64,000 bases of DNA. Source: Lachnospiraceae bacterium 3-1. GTDB lineage: Bacteria > Bacillota > Clostridia > Lachnospirales > Lachnospiraceae. The stretch spans positions 87,313 to 151,312 of the forward strand of contig KE159582.1 in NCBI GenBank assembly GCA_000403255.2, written 5' to 3'. Positions 28,422-37,388 of the stretch are shown here, piece after piece; positions within the stretch are counted from its first letter, which is position 1; every line of letters starts with the position of its first letter. A model generated the notes under the pieces. It was not told the DNA's origin, made no database searches, and saw only the letters and a list, made by a program, of their open reading frames with translations. Both the position numbers and the translations under genes were made by a program.

Positions 28422-28892
28422 ATGGATTATAAAATTCGAGAAATTAGAAAAAATGAATATTCAATATTATCTGATTTTCTGCACGAAGCAATTTTTATTC
28501 CAGAGGGCATGGACAAGCCGCCAAAATCTATTATTGAACAGCCAGAGCTGCAAGTATATATTGAGGATTTTGGAAAAAAAGATGATTGGTGCTTAGTTGC
28601 AGAAGTAAAAGGGAAGATTGTAGGCGCAGTATGGGTGCGTATTATGGATGATTACGGGCATATTGATGATGAAACGCCTTCATTTGCTATTTCACTGTAT
28701 GAGGAATATAGGAATATGGGCATTGGTACAGCACTTATGAGAGATATGCTGGAACTTTTAAAGAATAAAAGCTATAAGCGGACATCCCTTTCTGTGCAGA
28801 AGGTAAATTATGCGGTTTGTATGTATCAGAAAGTAGGTTTTGAAGTTGTTGATGAAAATGAAGAAGAATACATCATGGTTTGTCGGTTGTAA
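28422..28892 (+). CDS. GNAT acetyltransferase
   Basis: A 156-residue N-acetyltransferase. The family core is ISLYEEYRNMGIGTALMRDML, followed by SLSVQKVNYAVCMYQKVGFEVVDEN. Preceding strands VAEVKGKIVGAVWVRIMDD fit the fold. A GTG at 28,404 is an alternative start, but the fold begins at MDYKIREI. Substrate unknown. Confidence 0.85.
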   Translation: MDYKIREIRKNEYSILSDFLHEAIFIPEGMDKPPKSIIEQPELQVYIEDFGKKDDWCLVAEVKGKIVGAVWVRIMDDYGHIDDETPSFAISLYEEYRNMGIGTALMRDMLELLKNKSYKRTSLSVQKVNYAVCMYQKVGFEVVDENEEEYIMVCRL

Positions 28893-28925
28893 AAAAATAG
28901 GTTAGGAGAAGAATACATCCTGAAT

Positions 28926-29990
28926 ATGTTAGTGTTAGGAAATGGGTTTGATTTGGCTCATAATTTACCAACTAGATATACAAATTTTTTAGAGTATGTT
29001 ATCAAACAAAGAGATTTAGGAGAAGTCGAACATACAAGAATATATGAGTTAATACAAAAAAATATATGGATAGATTATTTTGTTCGTTTGTATCAAATGA
29101 ATTTGTTAAGGGGCATAAATTGGATAGATTTTGAATTAGAAATAAGTCATATACTAAAAATATTTGATGAACATGATTCAAATATTTATAATAAGATTGC
29201 TCCGCTTTCAGAGTTGAACAAAGATAAAAAGCTGGTATTATTTTATAATTTATATGCAATTAGGTGTAATTGCCCAGATGGAATAAGAGATGTTCCAAAG
29301 CAGTCATATTCTCAATTAATAGAAAATATGGAATCTGATATGGAAAGAATGATTAAAGCCTTTGAAATCTATTTGATAGAAAAAGTGGAAGAAAAGGATG
29401 TTGTATGTATATCACCAAATATTCAAGAAGTAAACGCTAATCGGATTATAAGTTTTAATTATACACATATATATGAAAAGTTGTATTCTGATGATAAGTC
29501 AAAAGTACATCATATTCATGGTGAGGTCAAAAGGGACGCATCTATCTCAAATAATATGGTATTAGGCGTAGATGAGTATTGGGATAAAGAGGAAGCACAT
29601 AAGCATACAAATTACAATATATTCAAAAAATTCACGCAAAGAATTTTAAAAGAAACAGGATTTGAATATAGAAATTGGATTGAAAATGAAAGCAAAAAGA
29701 ACTATAAGCAACATATTGGAACTAGGAATCGCACGTCTTTATCGAGTATGGGAATTACGGATGTATATATTTTTGGACATTCATTAGATGTGACGGATAG
29801 TGATGTTCTGAAAGAGTTTTTTACGGATGAGTGTTTTAATGTACATATTTATTATAAAGACAAAAAAAAAGAAGCAGCATTAATTGCAAATGTTGTAAAA
29901 ATGATAGGAGAAGATGAATTTATTAGACAAATAAATTCTGTACCGCCCCAAATAGAGTTTATAAAGCAAAAGGATATGATTAAAAAATAA
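28926..29990 (+). CDS. AbiH-like phage defence protein
   Basis: A 354-residue protein whose start MLVLGNGFDLAHNLPTRYTNFLEYV is the signature of the AbiH abortive-infection family. Later ISFNYTHIYEKLY and VHHIHGEV, then DVYIFGHSLDVTDSDVL, continue the family pattern. The mechanism is not known to me; the N-terminus resembles a nucleotide-binding Rossmann fold. It is strongly AT-rich relative to its flanks, and sits with a KilA-N-type gene as element cargo, suggesting a small defence load. Confidence 0.85.
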   Translation: MLVLGNGFDLAHNLPTRYTNFLEYVIKQRDLGEVEHTRIYELIQKNIWIDYFVRLYQMNLLRGINWIDFELEISHILKIFDEHDSNIYNKIAPLSELNKDKKLVLFYNLYAIRCNCPDGIRDVPKQSYSQLIENMESDMERMIKAFEIYLIEKVEEKDVVCISPNIQEVNANRIISFNYTHIYEKLYSDDKSKVHHIHGEVKRDASISNNMVLGVDEYWDKEEAHKHTNYNIFKKFTQRILKETGFEYRNWIENESKKNYKQHIGTRNRTSLSSMGITDVYIFGHSLDVTDSDVLKEFFTDECFNVHIYYKDKKKEAALIANVVKMIGEDEFIRQINSVPPQIEFIKQKDMIKK

Positions 29991-30043
29991 AAAAAGCAAC
30001 AAAGACAAGCATTTTTACAAGTAAGGGAGAGAATGAAATTTAG

Positions 30044-30913
30044 ATGAAAAATATGAAAATAGATGCCAATGGGACAGAAATCAGAGTAATGGGTGATGTC
30101 GTAAATGAAGAAGCTTATATTTCTTTAACAGATATTGCTAAATATAAAAATCCAGATAATGCTTTTATTGTGGTTGCAAACTGGATGCGTAATCATTCGA
30201 CAATCTCATTTTTGGGTTTGTGGGAGCAAATTTACAATTCTAATTTTAAACCTATCGAATTCGATAGGTTTAAAGCAGAGTCAGGAGATAATGCGTTTAC
30301 GCTGACACCGCAGCAATGGATAAAAGCAACAGACGCAATCGGTATTGTATCAAAATCAGGGCGGTATGGCGGAACTTATGCTCATACAGACATTGCTTTT
30401 GAGTTTGCTTCTTGGATTTCTCCAGAATTTAAGCTTTATATTATCAAGGACTATCAGCGATTAAAGAAAGATGAAGCGAACCGATTGGCGATTGGGTGGG
30501 ATGCTAAAAGGGAACTTTCAAAAATAAATTACCGTATTCATACAGATGCGGTAAAAGAATTTTTGTTAACACCAACATTATCCCCGCAGGAAATGGCATA
30601 TACATACGCATCCGAAGCAGATATTCTTAATATGGCGTTGTTTGGCAAGACGGCGGCACAATGGAGAAACGAAAAAGGGATAAGTGGAAAAACATCTAAT
30701 ATCAGGGATTATGCTTCAGCAGAGGAATTGGTTGTTCTTATCAATCTGGAAGATACTAATGCTGATTTAATAAGACAAGGTTTATCTAATATTGAACGAT
30801 TAAAGGTATTAAGGGAAAAGGCATACCGACAGCTTGAACTTTTGAAAAAGAACCAAGAAACTTTTACTACGCTGAAGAAAAATCTGATTGAAAATTCGGA
30901 AACTAATAGTTGA
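30044..30913 (+). CDS. KilA-N-domain protein
   Basis: A 289-residue protein with a KilA-N type DNA-binding domain: AYISLTDIAKYKNPDNAFIVVANWMRNHSTISFLGLWE near the start, then SGRYGGTYAHTDIAFEFASWISPEFKLYIIKDYQRLK. The C-terminal half is helical. Phage antirepressors and bacterial relatives share this domain. Adjacent to abiH it may be a regulator or partner, but nothing in the sequence proves that. Confidence 0.85.
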   Translation: MKNMKIDANGTEIRVMGDVVNEEAYISLTDIAKYKNPDNAFIVVANWMRNHSTISFLGLWEQIYNSNFKPIEFDRFKAESGDNAFTLTPQQWIKATDAIGIVSKSGRYGGTYAHTDIAFEFASWISPEFKLYIIKDYQRLKKDEANRLAIGWDAKRELSKINYRIHTDAVKEFLLTPTLSPQEMAYTYASEADILNMALFGKTAAQWRNEKGISGKTSNIRDYASAEELVVLINLEDTNADLIRQGLSNIERLKVLREKAYRQLELLKKNQETFTTLKKNLIENSETNS

Positions 30914-31112
30914 TTTTCTAAGCTAAATCGCTTATAATTTAAGCTATAGCATATAGCTATTATCCGCAGTTGCCGAGCCAGTGTTATCAACAGCGATAAC
31001 AAAATGATAACATTAGCTCATATAGGCAGGATAATATGGATATATCAAATAATCAAGAGATTTACATACTCAACAGAGAATAAATCCTAAGCAAAATTAG
31101 TTAGGAAAAGTC

Positions 31113-31123
31113 GAGTTCGAATA
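31113..31123. repeat. Candidate attachment core, right copy
   Basis: GAGTTCGAATA repeats the copy at 12,305-12,315 in the same orientation. Together they would bound an element of 18.8 kb containing its own intact integrase. Confidence 0.4.
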
Positions 31124-31131
31124 GCGGATAA

Positions 31132-31170
31132 AATCCCGGAAATGCTGATAAAATGGGCGTTTCCGGGATT
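31132..31170 (+). terminator. Strong hairpin next to the attachment core
   Basis: AATCCCGGAAA pairs exactly with TTTCCGGGATT around a 17-base loop. The following GCTTTAT is weakly T-rich, so it may be a terminator or a recombination structure. Confidence 0.6.
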
Positions 31171-31268
31171 GCTTTATGCTGTTTGGCTCTAAAATGGCTC
31201 TAATTATTTGAGGAATACTGGATTTGGGGCGGGTATCGTGATACCTGCAAACAAATTTAAAGAACTAA

Positions 31269-31297
31269 TTGCCATTCATATATCTTCGTGTTACAAT
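31269..31297 (+). promoter_or_regulatory. Toxin promoter
   Basis: TTGCCA (31,269-31,274) and TACAAT (31,292-31,297) with a 17-base spacer, about 90 bases ahead of the small holin-like toxin frame. Confidence 0.6.
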
Positions 31298-31388
31298 ACA
31301 TCTACGGAAAGTACCCATGACAGGGTGGTAGCCTCCCAAGTTTATGAAAACCGGCGTGCCGGAATACATAGGAAGGGAGGTGGCGCCG

Positions 31389-31508
31389 ATGACAGCTTTT
31401 GAAATCATTTCGATTTTCATTGGAATATTAGCATAGCTGATGTCCTTTGGTAGCTTAATTGTTGCGTTGCTTGCCTTTCTCGATAAGAGAAACAACAAGC
31501 GAAAATAA
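31389..31508 (+). pseudogene. Holin-like type I toxin with an in-frame TAG
   Basis: A 39-codon frame with a very strong ribosome binding site (GGGAGG) encodes MTAFEIISIFIGILA, TAG (31,434-31,436), then LMSFGSLIVALLAFLDKRNNKRK. This is a single membrane helix with a charged tail, as in Fst/TxpA-like toxins often annotated as putative holin-like toxin. The stop interrupts the helix, so the toxin is probably dead. The antisense RNA unit downstream is intact. Confidence 0.75.
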
Positions 31509-31610
31509 AAATGCCTATCCTGTCTGATCCACAGGATAGGCGGTGTCCGTAAGGACAATCATTAACCTAAACTCGGAGCATCCACTTTGGAGTGGGTGCT
31601 TTCCCTTTGT
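31507..31610 (-). ncRNA. Antisense antitoxin RNA candidate
   Basis: On the minus strand TTGAAA (31,640-31,645) and TATTAT (31,617-31,622) with a 17-base spacer start a transcript toward the toxin. It passes a hairpin (GCACCCACT/AGTGGATGC) and ends at GCCTATCCTGT/ACAGGATAGGC followed by ATTTTTATTTT at about 31,507-31,541. It is convergent with the toxin mRNA and complementary to its 3' end, the usual layout of Fst- or TxpA-type systems. Confidence 0.7.
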
Positions 31611-31675
31611 ATTGTTATAATACCATTGAATGTGAAATGTTTCAAGGGATTTCTTCTAAAATCTGTAGATATTGT

Positions 31676-32143
31676 TCAGTAAATTTTGATTTCCCCCTCA
31701 TAATTATCGGCTCTTTCCAATAGAGGACCGGTTGTACCCATTGTAAAAGCTATATCACTGCTTCGGATAGACAATAGTTCCATTCCAATCTTTAGATTAA
31801 GGAAGACCAATATTTGCTGATTAAGCTGAATGATACCATTCTCTGAAATATTTACCCAACAGTATGACCGCCCTTTGTATTTGATAAATTCGCCCTCTGC
31901 GGTCTGATAATTCAGTAAAGTCGGATTATCGGTAAGAATGTGTCCTAACTTTGACGGTTCTAACAATCCTTTTCTTGTCACACAAAAGCCGCCAGTGACC
32001 TTGCTTCCAGTAAAAAGATAGACTTTTTCCTCTACTGTGGCGTTGTACTCTGTAAGAGCCTGGGCTGGCAGATGGATTGTCAAATCATTTCGTATCAGTG
32101 ATTTTCCGAAAATAAATTTACCGCCTTTATTCATCTGTGGCAT
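31676..32143 (-). CDS. Hypothetical beta-rich protein, AbrB-like ending
   Basis: A 155-residue protein. It is mostly short beta strands (KFIFGKSLIRNDLTIHLPAQAL, VYLFTGSKVTGGFCVTRKGLL). The C-terminal GIIQLNQQILVFLNLKIGMELLSIRSSDIAFTMG recalls swapped-hairpin AbrB-type domains. I cannot place it with confidence. It is alone on the minus strand next to a MerR gene, which could form a regulatory unit. Confidence 0.6.
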   Translation of the reverse strand: MPQMNKGGKFIFGKSLIRNDLTIHLPAQALTEYNATVEEKVYLFTGSKVTGGFCVTRKGLLEPSKLGHILTDNPTLLNYQTAEGEFIKYKGRSYCWVNISENGIIQLNQQILVFLNLKIGMELLSIRSSDIAFTMGTTGPLLERADNYEGEIKIY

Positions 32144-32299
32144 ATATCATCAACTCCTTTTCCTAAAAGTGGAAGTCCACTATACCACAAGAAAATTCAA
32201 ATGTCACTAAGGCTCTCTAAAGTGTGGCAAGCTATTTTTCAGCATAGCGAGAATGATTAGTTGCCGGGATATATTTTTTAGAGAGAGTGCCTGTTGCCT

Positions 32300-33178
32300 C
32301 TAATTGTTTTCGGAAACGTTGTTCTCCGAGTAATAACGGAACGCTTTTACAATATAATCAGAAGCCCCTTTTCCATATTGACTGTCAGTCATGCTTTTAA
32401 TATAATCGCTTGAATATGTGTCGATAAGAACATTGATATAGGACTTATCAAGGGATACGTTAGCGCTGTTTTTCTGTATAAGCTGCAACAGTTCATCTAC
32501 AATGGATTGTATGTTAGGGGAAGAAACATCTTCTGACAAATTGGCGGCTAATCTGCCATACAGTATATCAGACTGTTTTCCGATTTCTTTTACTTCTTCC
32601 GTTAATTGTGTTTCCATAAGTTTAGAGAAATGCTCTAAATTATGTTTCATGGCTTCGGTGTATTTTTCAATACTGCCGAATTGTTGAATGGCAAGTTTAG
32701 CTACCTCTGCTTCATCATCTTTAATTTTTTGAATAAACATATCAAAATTTTCAATGCTTCCCCAATGTTTGATAACATCATCAGTGCTGTTATTTTTAAA
32801 ATCCTCTAAAGCGGTGATGTAATCAGACAGGTCAAATTCCTTAAAACTCATACATTGCTCTCCTTTCTCTAAGCGGCTAAGAAGCTGTATAAGTTTGTCT
32901 GTCCGATTGCGCTTCAGCAAAAGCAACTCTTTTTGCCTTTTGAAAGCATTAATTTTGTCAAAGTCGGGTTTTTGCAGAATTTCTTTAATCTCTTTCAGCC
33001 TAAATCCCAATTCCTTAAAAAACAGGATTTGTTGTAGCTTTTGCAAGGCTTCATCATCATATAGGCGATAGCCGGATTCGGTCAATTCGCTTGGCTTTAA
33101 CAATCCAATCTCGTCATAGTATTGTAGTGTTCGTGTGCTTATGCCTGTTAATTCTGCAACTTGGCTTATGGTTCGCAT
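32300..33178 (-). CDS. MerR-family regulator with TipAS-like domain
   Basis: A 292-residue regulator. Residues 1-70 are the MerR DNA-binding domain (MRTISQVAELTGISTRTLQYYDEIGLLKP), residues about 75-115 the dimerisation helix. The C-terminal half has the TipAS features: a four-helix bundle and an end DSQYGKGASDYIVKAFRYYSE. TipAS domains bind thiopeptide and other antibiotics, so it may respond to a drug. ATG 33,178 follows AAGGAG. No obvious target gene is adjacent. Confidence 0.88.
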   Translation of the reverse strand: MRTISQVAELTGISTRTLQYYDEIGLLKPSELTESGYRLYDDEALQKLQQILFFKELGFRLKEIKEILQKPDFDKINAFKRQKELLLLKRNRTDKLIQLLSRLEKGEQCMSFKEFDLSDYITALEDFKNNSTDDVIKHWGSIENFDMFIQKIKDDEAEVAKLAIQQFGSIEKYTEAMKHNLEHFSKLMETQLTEEVKEIGKQSDILYGRLAANLSEDVSSPNIQSIVDELLQLIQKNSANVSLDKSYINVLIDTYSSDYIKSMTDSQYGKGASDYIVKAFRYYSENNVSENN

Positions 33179-33306
33179 TCTTATCAGCTCCTTAAATTTG
33201 TGAAGAAGCAAGACAGAGATTGCCGGCTTATATCTATTCTGCTCCTATGAGAAAAGAATACAGTATCACGTTACGTGGAAGTCAATACTTTTTGCTCAAA
33301 AATTTT

Positions 33307-33855
33307 TCATTCATTTTCGGGATAAATTTTTACAGATATACCCCTAACACCCTTTTTGACAATCTTACTGTCATCAAGAATACTCTGCTTAACAGCGTCC
33401 AAATCTTTTGAGAGTGCTTCAATCGCCCGTTGGTGTTCTTCCTCCGACGAGAAGCGTTCCGTATCATTCAAAAGGTTCTCCTGCAATTCCCTTGCTTTCA
33501 TGTATACACCCAGCTTATGATTGAGCAGGGAGTTCTGAAAAGATATTTTGATTGTGGCGGGATTGAAACTTCCGTCCTCGTATCTCTCTGCTTCAAAGTT
33601 CATATCTAATTGTTCGTCCATTTTCAAAATTAAAGACAATACATCTGACACTGTTTCTATATCAAAATCCATGAAAACATTGATACTGATACCCAAAGCA
33701 TTTGCAATTTTCATCAGTTGGTCGGGCTTGGGATTGCGGATGCCATATTCATATTTTTTTATAGTGGCGGAATTGATGCCGGAAAGCTGACCGAGCGTTT
33801 CCTGTGATATGCCACGCAAATTCCGAAAGTGTTTAATCTTTTCCCCGGTAGTCAT
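33307..33855 (-). CDS. XRE-family regulator of element 3
   Basis: A 182-residue repressor with a clear helix-turn-helix (residues 8-62: IKHFRNLRGISQETLGQLSGINSATIKKYEYGIRNPKPDQL). The C-terminal part is unassigned. It is divergent from xis-int, and the shared control region has three CACA(N3-4)GTG sites, so it probably keeps the excision genes off. It plays the same part as the 12,546 gene does in element 2. Confidence 0.85.
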   Translation of the reverse strand: MTTGEKIKHFRNLRGISQETLGQLSGINSATIKKYEYGIRNPKPDQLMKIANALGISINVFMDFDIETVSDVLSLILKMDEQLDMNFEAERYEDGSFNPATIKISFQNSLLNHKLGVYMKARELQENLLNDTERFSSEEEHQRAIEALSKDLDAVKQSILDDSKIVKKGVRGISVKIYPENE

Positions 33856-33913
33856 GCCAATACCTCCGATTTTTGTGATATTCGTTAGTGCCTAGTTCAA
33901 TTCTATCACATCA

Positions 33914-34005
33914 GGACACATTTGTGTATAAAAATTTAAAATAAATACTTGACGTTCACAAAAGTGTACCGTATAATAAAAACATAAAGGTCACATATGT
34001 GTACC
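33914..34005 (+). promoter_or_regulatory. xis-int promoter with three operator copies
   Basis: TTGACG (33,949-33,954) and TATAAT (33,972-33,977) are 17 bases apart. Three related inverted-repeat sites lie at 33,914-33,930 (GACACATTTGTGTA), 33,954-33,970 (TTCACAAAAGTGTACC) and 33,989-34,005 (GTCACATATGTGTACC). The middle site occupies the spacer. The spacing suggests cooperative binding by the XRE protein. Confidence 0.8.
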
Positions 34006-34034
34006 TAAAATAAAAAAGGAAAGGACAGGACTAT

Positions 34035-34229
34035 ATGGAGAATGGAAAGAAAATGTATGTAACGGCAGAGGAAGCGGCTGAAATGCTTGGTGTATCAACG
34101 GGTTATGCCTATAAGATTATCCGGGGGCTGAATGAGGAACTGAAAGCAAAGGGCTATCGGACAATCTGCGGCAAAGTCCCGACAAAATACTTTGAAGAAA
34201 AATTCTACGGTCTGACCGTAGCCATGTAG
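34035..34229 (+). CDS. Excisionase-like protein of element 3
   Basis: A 64-residue DNA-binding protein: YVTAEEAAEMLGVSTGYAYKIIRGLNEEL forms the helix-turn-helix and GKVPTKYFEEKFYG the wing. It is similar to the 13,251 protein and placed 15 bases before the integrase. It appears intact although the integrase next to it is broken. Confidence 0.8.
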   Translation: MENGKKMYVTAEEAAEMLGVSTGYAYKIIRGLNEELKAKGYRTICGKVPTKYFEEKFYGLTVAM

Positions 34230-34244
34230 GAAAGGAGAGATTTT

Positions 34245-34911
34245 ATGTCAGCGACAAGGGACGGAAAGATGTGGCGTTGCCAGTTCTATTATAAGGACTG
34301 GCAGGGCGTAAGCCACAAGAAGAATAAGCGGGGATTTAAGACAAAAGCGGAAGCGGAGCAATGGGAGCGTGACTTTCTGCAACAGCAGCAGAGGAATTTA
34401 GACATCAATTTTGAAAACTTCGTACAAATCTATTATGAGGATATGGAACATCGTCTGCGTGAAAATACCATGCGTACAAAGAAATTCATTATTGACCTGA
34501 AAATCATTCCATATTTCAAGAAAAAGAACATGAATGAGATTAAGGCTTCCGACATTCGGGCGTGGCAAAATGCGCTGATGAAAAAAGGGTATTCGGAAAC
34601 GTATCTGAAAACGGTCAATAATCAGTTGTCGGCAATCTTCAATTATGCGGTTCGGTACTATGATTTGAAAGATAATCCTTGCCGGAAAGCCGGGAGTATC
34701 GGAAAGAGCCACGCCGGGGAAAAGGAGTTTTGGACGAAGCAGGAGTTTAAACAGTTTCTTGTGACTGTGGAGAACAAGCCGGAAACAAAAATGGCGTTCC
34801 TGCTCCTTTACTGGACGGGCATGAGGATTGGGGAATTGCTTGCTATAACCTATAATGATATTGATTTAGAGAAACGTACCATTTCCGTAAACAAATCTTA
34901 TCAGCGGATAG
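34245..34911 (+). pseudogene. int: Tyrosine integrase truncated before its active-site end
   Basis: Residues 1-222 follow the Tn916-type integrase: AP2-like start (RDGKMWRCQFYYKDWQG), core-binding domain, then YWTGMRIGELLAI with the first catalytic arginine, and ISVNKSYQRI. At about 34,908 the sequence switches to unrelated DNA in another frame. The HxxR, His and Tyr boxes are lost. A deletion therefore joined the integrase gene to the tail of another element gene, so element 3 cannot excise by itself. Confidence 0.85.
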
Positions 34912-35350
34912 AGGAAACGGGAGGCGGAGAAAGGGCTGAAACAGTCGCTCAAAAGGGCAGTAAACAAGCTGGAACAGGACTGCAAAGCCATGAAAGAAAA
35001 ACTGTCTGAAGTTAAGGCGGAGATCAGGGCAAAGGCAGGGGAAATCGTGACGGCGGCAAAGCAGAAAGGGAAAGGGAAAGCTGCTTTAAACAAGGTGGCG
35101 GAGTTTCTTGGGATTAAGAAAAAGTTAGAGGGTATCCGCCAGAACGTGCAGGCGTCCATAGAGGACGTGGATAAAAGCATTGGAAAAATAGACGCCTTCG
35201 GCACAGGCATGAGGGAAGCCGGACAGAAGATTGCCAATACGTTCCGCACATTTGCGGATAAGCCGGAAAAGGAATACGGGGAGAAGAAGTTCTCAAAGAC
35301 AGAGCTGATAAAGAAGCCGTTTCAGGCAAAGAGAAAGCTGCTGTCCGGTA
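34912..35350 (+). pseudogene. Tail of a conjugative-element coiled-coil protein
   Basis: In the frame of ATG 34,990, coding character extends upstream to the junction (REAEKGLKQSLKRAVNKLEQDCKAMKEKL) and downstream to about 35,350. It is Lys/Glu-rich and helical, with KIDAFGTGMREAGQKIANTFRTFADKPEKEYG. It looks like the C-terminus of a relaxase or an associated protein from a larger conjugative element. The beginning is missing, and the last residues (CYNGIGCKLYSLSKTF) look like a switch into unrelated DNA. Confidence 0.55.
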
Positions 35351-35492
35351 TTTATTGTTATAATGGGATAGGCTGTAAATTGTACTCATTGTCAAAGACA
35401 TTTTGAAGTTGTGTAGTACTCGATTTTTGGACATCTACTGGAAGCGGCCCAAAGAGAAATTTCAGAATTATATTGGGAAAGAATGGTGTACA

Positions 35493-35684
35493 ATGAAGAG
35501 AGGAAAAGGCAAAGCAGATAAAAAAGCGATGAAATTTGCAGAATGCAAAGTGAAAAAAGGAAAGTGGGCAGCAGAATATGATGGTACAATCTATGGTGGC
35601 TGTGTGGTAAACTGTGATGTACAAAATAAGTCATATCAAAAACACTTCAATGATATGGATATAAGCAAAACTGATTTTTATTAA
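35493..35684 (+). CDS. Small basic hypothetical protein
   Basis: A 63-residue, lysine-rich protein starting MKRGKGKADKKAMKFAECKVKKGKW with three cysteines (residues about 18-45). The ribosome binding site is weak. I do not recognise it; it may be a remnant at the edge of the element region. Confidence 0.35.
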   Translation: MKRGKGKADKKAMKFAECKVKKGKWAAEYDGTIYGGCVVNCDVQNKSYQKHFNDMDISKTDFY

Positions 35685-35713
35685 GCGATTGCCCTAAAAA
35701 TGCCAACGAATAC

Positions 35714-35808
35714 TTGACACAAACAAAAAAAATGTTAAGATATAATTAAAAACAAAGAAATCAAAGACAAAGGAGTCGGCAATATCTGTTGCGGTCTCTT
35801 TTTTTATG
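35714..35808 (+). promoter_or_regulatory. Promoter and terminator-like leader of the citrate synthase operon
   Basis: TTGACA (35,714-35,719) with TAAGAT (35,736-35,741, spacer 16) or TATAAT just beyond. About 30 bases downstream an imperfect hairpin GAG-TCG-GCAA / TTGC-GGT-CTC is followed by seven Ts (to about 35,806). A promoter followed directly by a terminator suggests attenuation or a short RNA. About 145 further untranslated bases precede the gene, with a GCTGCAAGGCAGC hairpin. Confidence 0.6.
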
Positions 35809-35955
35809 CATATGGGCGTATAAGGAAGTTAGCTGCAAGGCAGCATGTGTCCAGTGGGTGCAGCGAGTAGGGGAAATTTATCCAGCCGAGCTTGTGTATG
35901 GGTGTATTTTTTCTCAGTTTGATTTCAAATGAAAGCAGACAAGGAGGCTGGTAAT

Positions 35956-37329
35956 ATGGACAGGTCCATGATGGAATTGACAGATGTATTGAACAAAGAA
36001 TTTGACAACCTTGTGAAGTACTGTATGATTTCCGGGGAGTTCGACCCTGAATATTACAAGAAATATGACGTAAAGAGAGGGCTTCGTGATTCGGACGGTA
36101 AAGGTGTTTTGACTGGTTTAACGGAAATCAGTGATGTATGTGCCTATACGATAGCGGGCGGTGAGGAGGTTCCGATAGACGGAATACTGTATTATCAGGG
36201 CTATGATGTCAAAATGTTTTTAAGGAATGCAGGCGAGCGTCGCTATCTTTTTGAGGAGGCTTCCTATTTGCTGTTATTTGGGGAGCTGCCCAACAAAATA
36301 CAGATGGCAAGTTTTACAGAGATCTTGAGCAGTCTGCAGGAGCTTACAGGGCAGTTTACCCGGGATGTGATTCTAAAAGCGCCGAGTGGGAATATTATGA
36401 ATGCCCTGTTAAAAAGCGTGATTACGCTGTATTCTTATGATGACAATCCGGATTCGATTGAGGTGCCAAATGTCCTGCGGCAGTCCCTGCAGCTGATTGG
36501 AAAGATGCCACTGATGGCGGTGTATGCTTATTATGCATACCGCCATATGGTAATGGGGGAGAGCCTGCTGATACGCACCCCCAAAAAAGAGTATTCCACA
36601 GCGGAAAACATTCTGTATATGCTGCGCCCCAGCGGGGAATTTACTTCTTTAGAAGCTGCGGTATTAGACATTGCGCTTGTCCTGCATGCAGAACATGGAG
36701 GGGGGAATAACTCAACCTTTACAGACCATGTGGTTACATCATCAGGAACAGATACTTATTCTGCCATCTGTGCAGCAATTTCTTCTTTAAAGGGACCCAG
36801 GCATGGAGGCGCAAATTTAAAAGTGCAGCAGATGTTTGATGATTTAAAAGCTAATGTGAAGGATTGGGAGGATGAAGGGGAAATCCAGGCATATCTTCTG
36901 GGTGTCTTGAATAAGGAGTTGTTTGATAAAGCTGGTTTGATTTATGGTTTAGGTCATGCAGTTTACACAGTTTCGGATCCAAGGGAAATTATTTTGAAGG
37001 AATTTGCGAAAAAGCTTTCCGATGAAAAAGGGCTGCAGAAGGAATTTGCGCTTTATGACAGGGTAGAGAAAATCGGGCTTGCATGCATTCGGAGAAAACG
37101 TAGGCTGTTTAAGCCAATTTGTGCTAATGTGGATTTTTACAGTGGATTTGTCTATACTATGTTGGGCATTCCCCGAGAGCTGTTTACACCAATATTTGCA
37201 ATCGCCCGCATCTCCGGATGGAGCGCGCACCGTCTGGAGGAACTTGTAAATAAGGGAAAGATTATCCGCCCGGCGTATCGCTTCGTGGGAGTGCATAAAG
37301 AGTATCGGGAAGCGGAAGAAAGGGTATAA
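35956..37329 (+). CDS. gltA: Citrate synthase
   Basis: A 457-residue citrate synthase that condenses oxaloacetate and acetyl-CoA. HAEHGGGNNSTF (about residues 244-255) holds the first catalytic histidine. GPRHGGANLKV follows, and GLGHAVYTVSDPR holds the second histidine region; the catalytic aspartate lies in the C-terminal YSGFVY area. I start at ATG 35,956, seven bases after GGAGG. It is followed by isocitrate dehydrogenase; the pair would supply 2-oxoglutarate for glutamate synthesis in an anaerobe with an incomplete cycle. Aconitase is not encoded here. Confidence 0.93.
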   Translation: MDRSMMELTDVLNKEFDNLVKYCMISGEFDPEYYKKYDVKRGLRDSDGKGVLTGLTEISDVCAYTIAGGEEVPIDGILYYQGYDVKMFLRNAGERRYLFEEASYLLLFGELPNKIQMASFTEILSSLQELTGQFTRDVILKAPSGNIMNALLKSVITLYSYDDNPDSIEVPNVLRQSLQLIGKMPLMAVYAYYAYRHMVMGESLLIRTPKKEYSTAENILYMLRPSGEFTSLEAAVLDIALVLHAEHGGGNNSTFTDHVVTSSGTDTYSAICAAISSLKGPRHGGANLKVQQMFDDLKANVKDWEDEGEIQAYLLGVLNKELFDKAGLIYGLGHAVYTVSDPREIILKEFAKKLSDEKGLQKEFALYDRVEKIGLACIRRKRRLFKPICANVDFYSGFVYTMLGIPRELFTPIFAIARISGWSAHRLEELVNKGKIIRPAYRFVGVHKEYREAEERV

Positions 37330-37388
37330 TTTAAAGCGGTCTGTGCAATTCAATATAATATAATGGCCATACAAAGGAGGAAATGACA

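Larger units (their letters stand above)
30914..31268. other. Right-end region of element 2
   Basis: No gene is present. It contains the second GAGTTCGAATA copy, a strong hairpin just after it, and an AT-rich stretch. It marks the likely junction with the next element. Confidence 0.5.
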
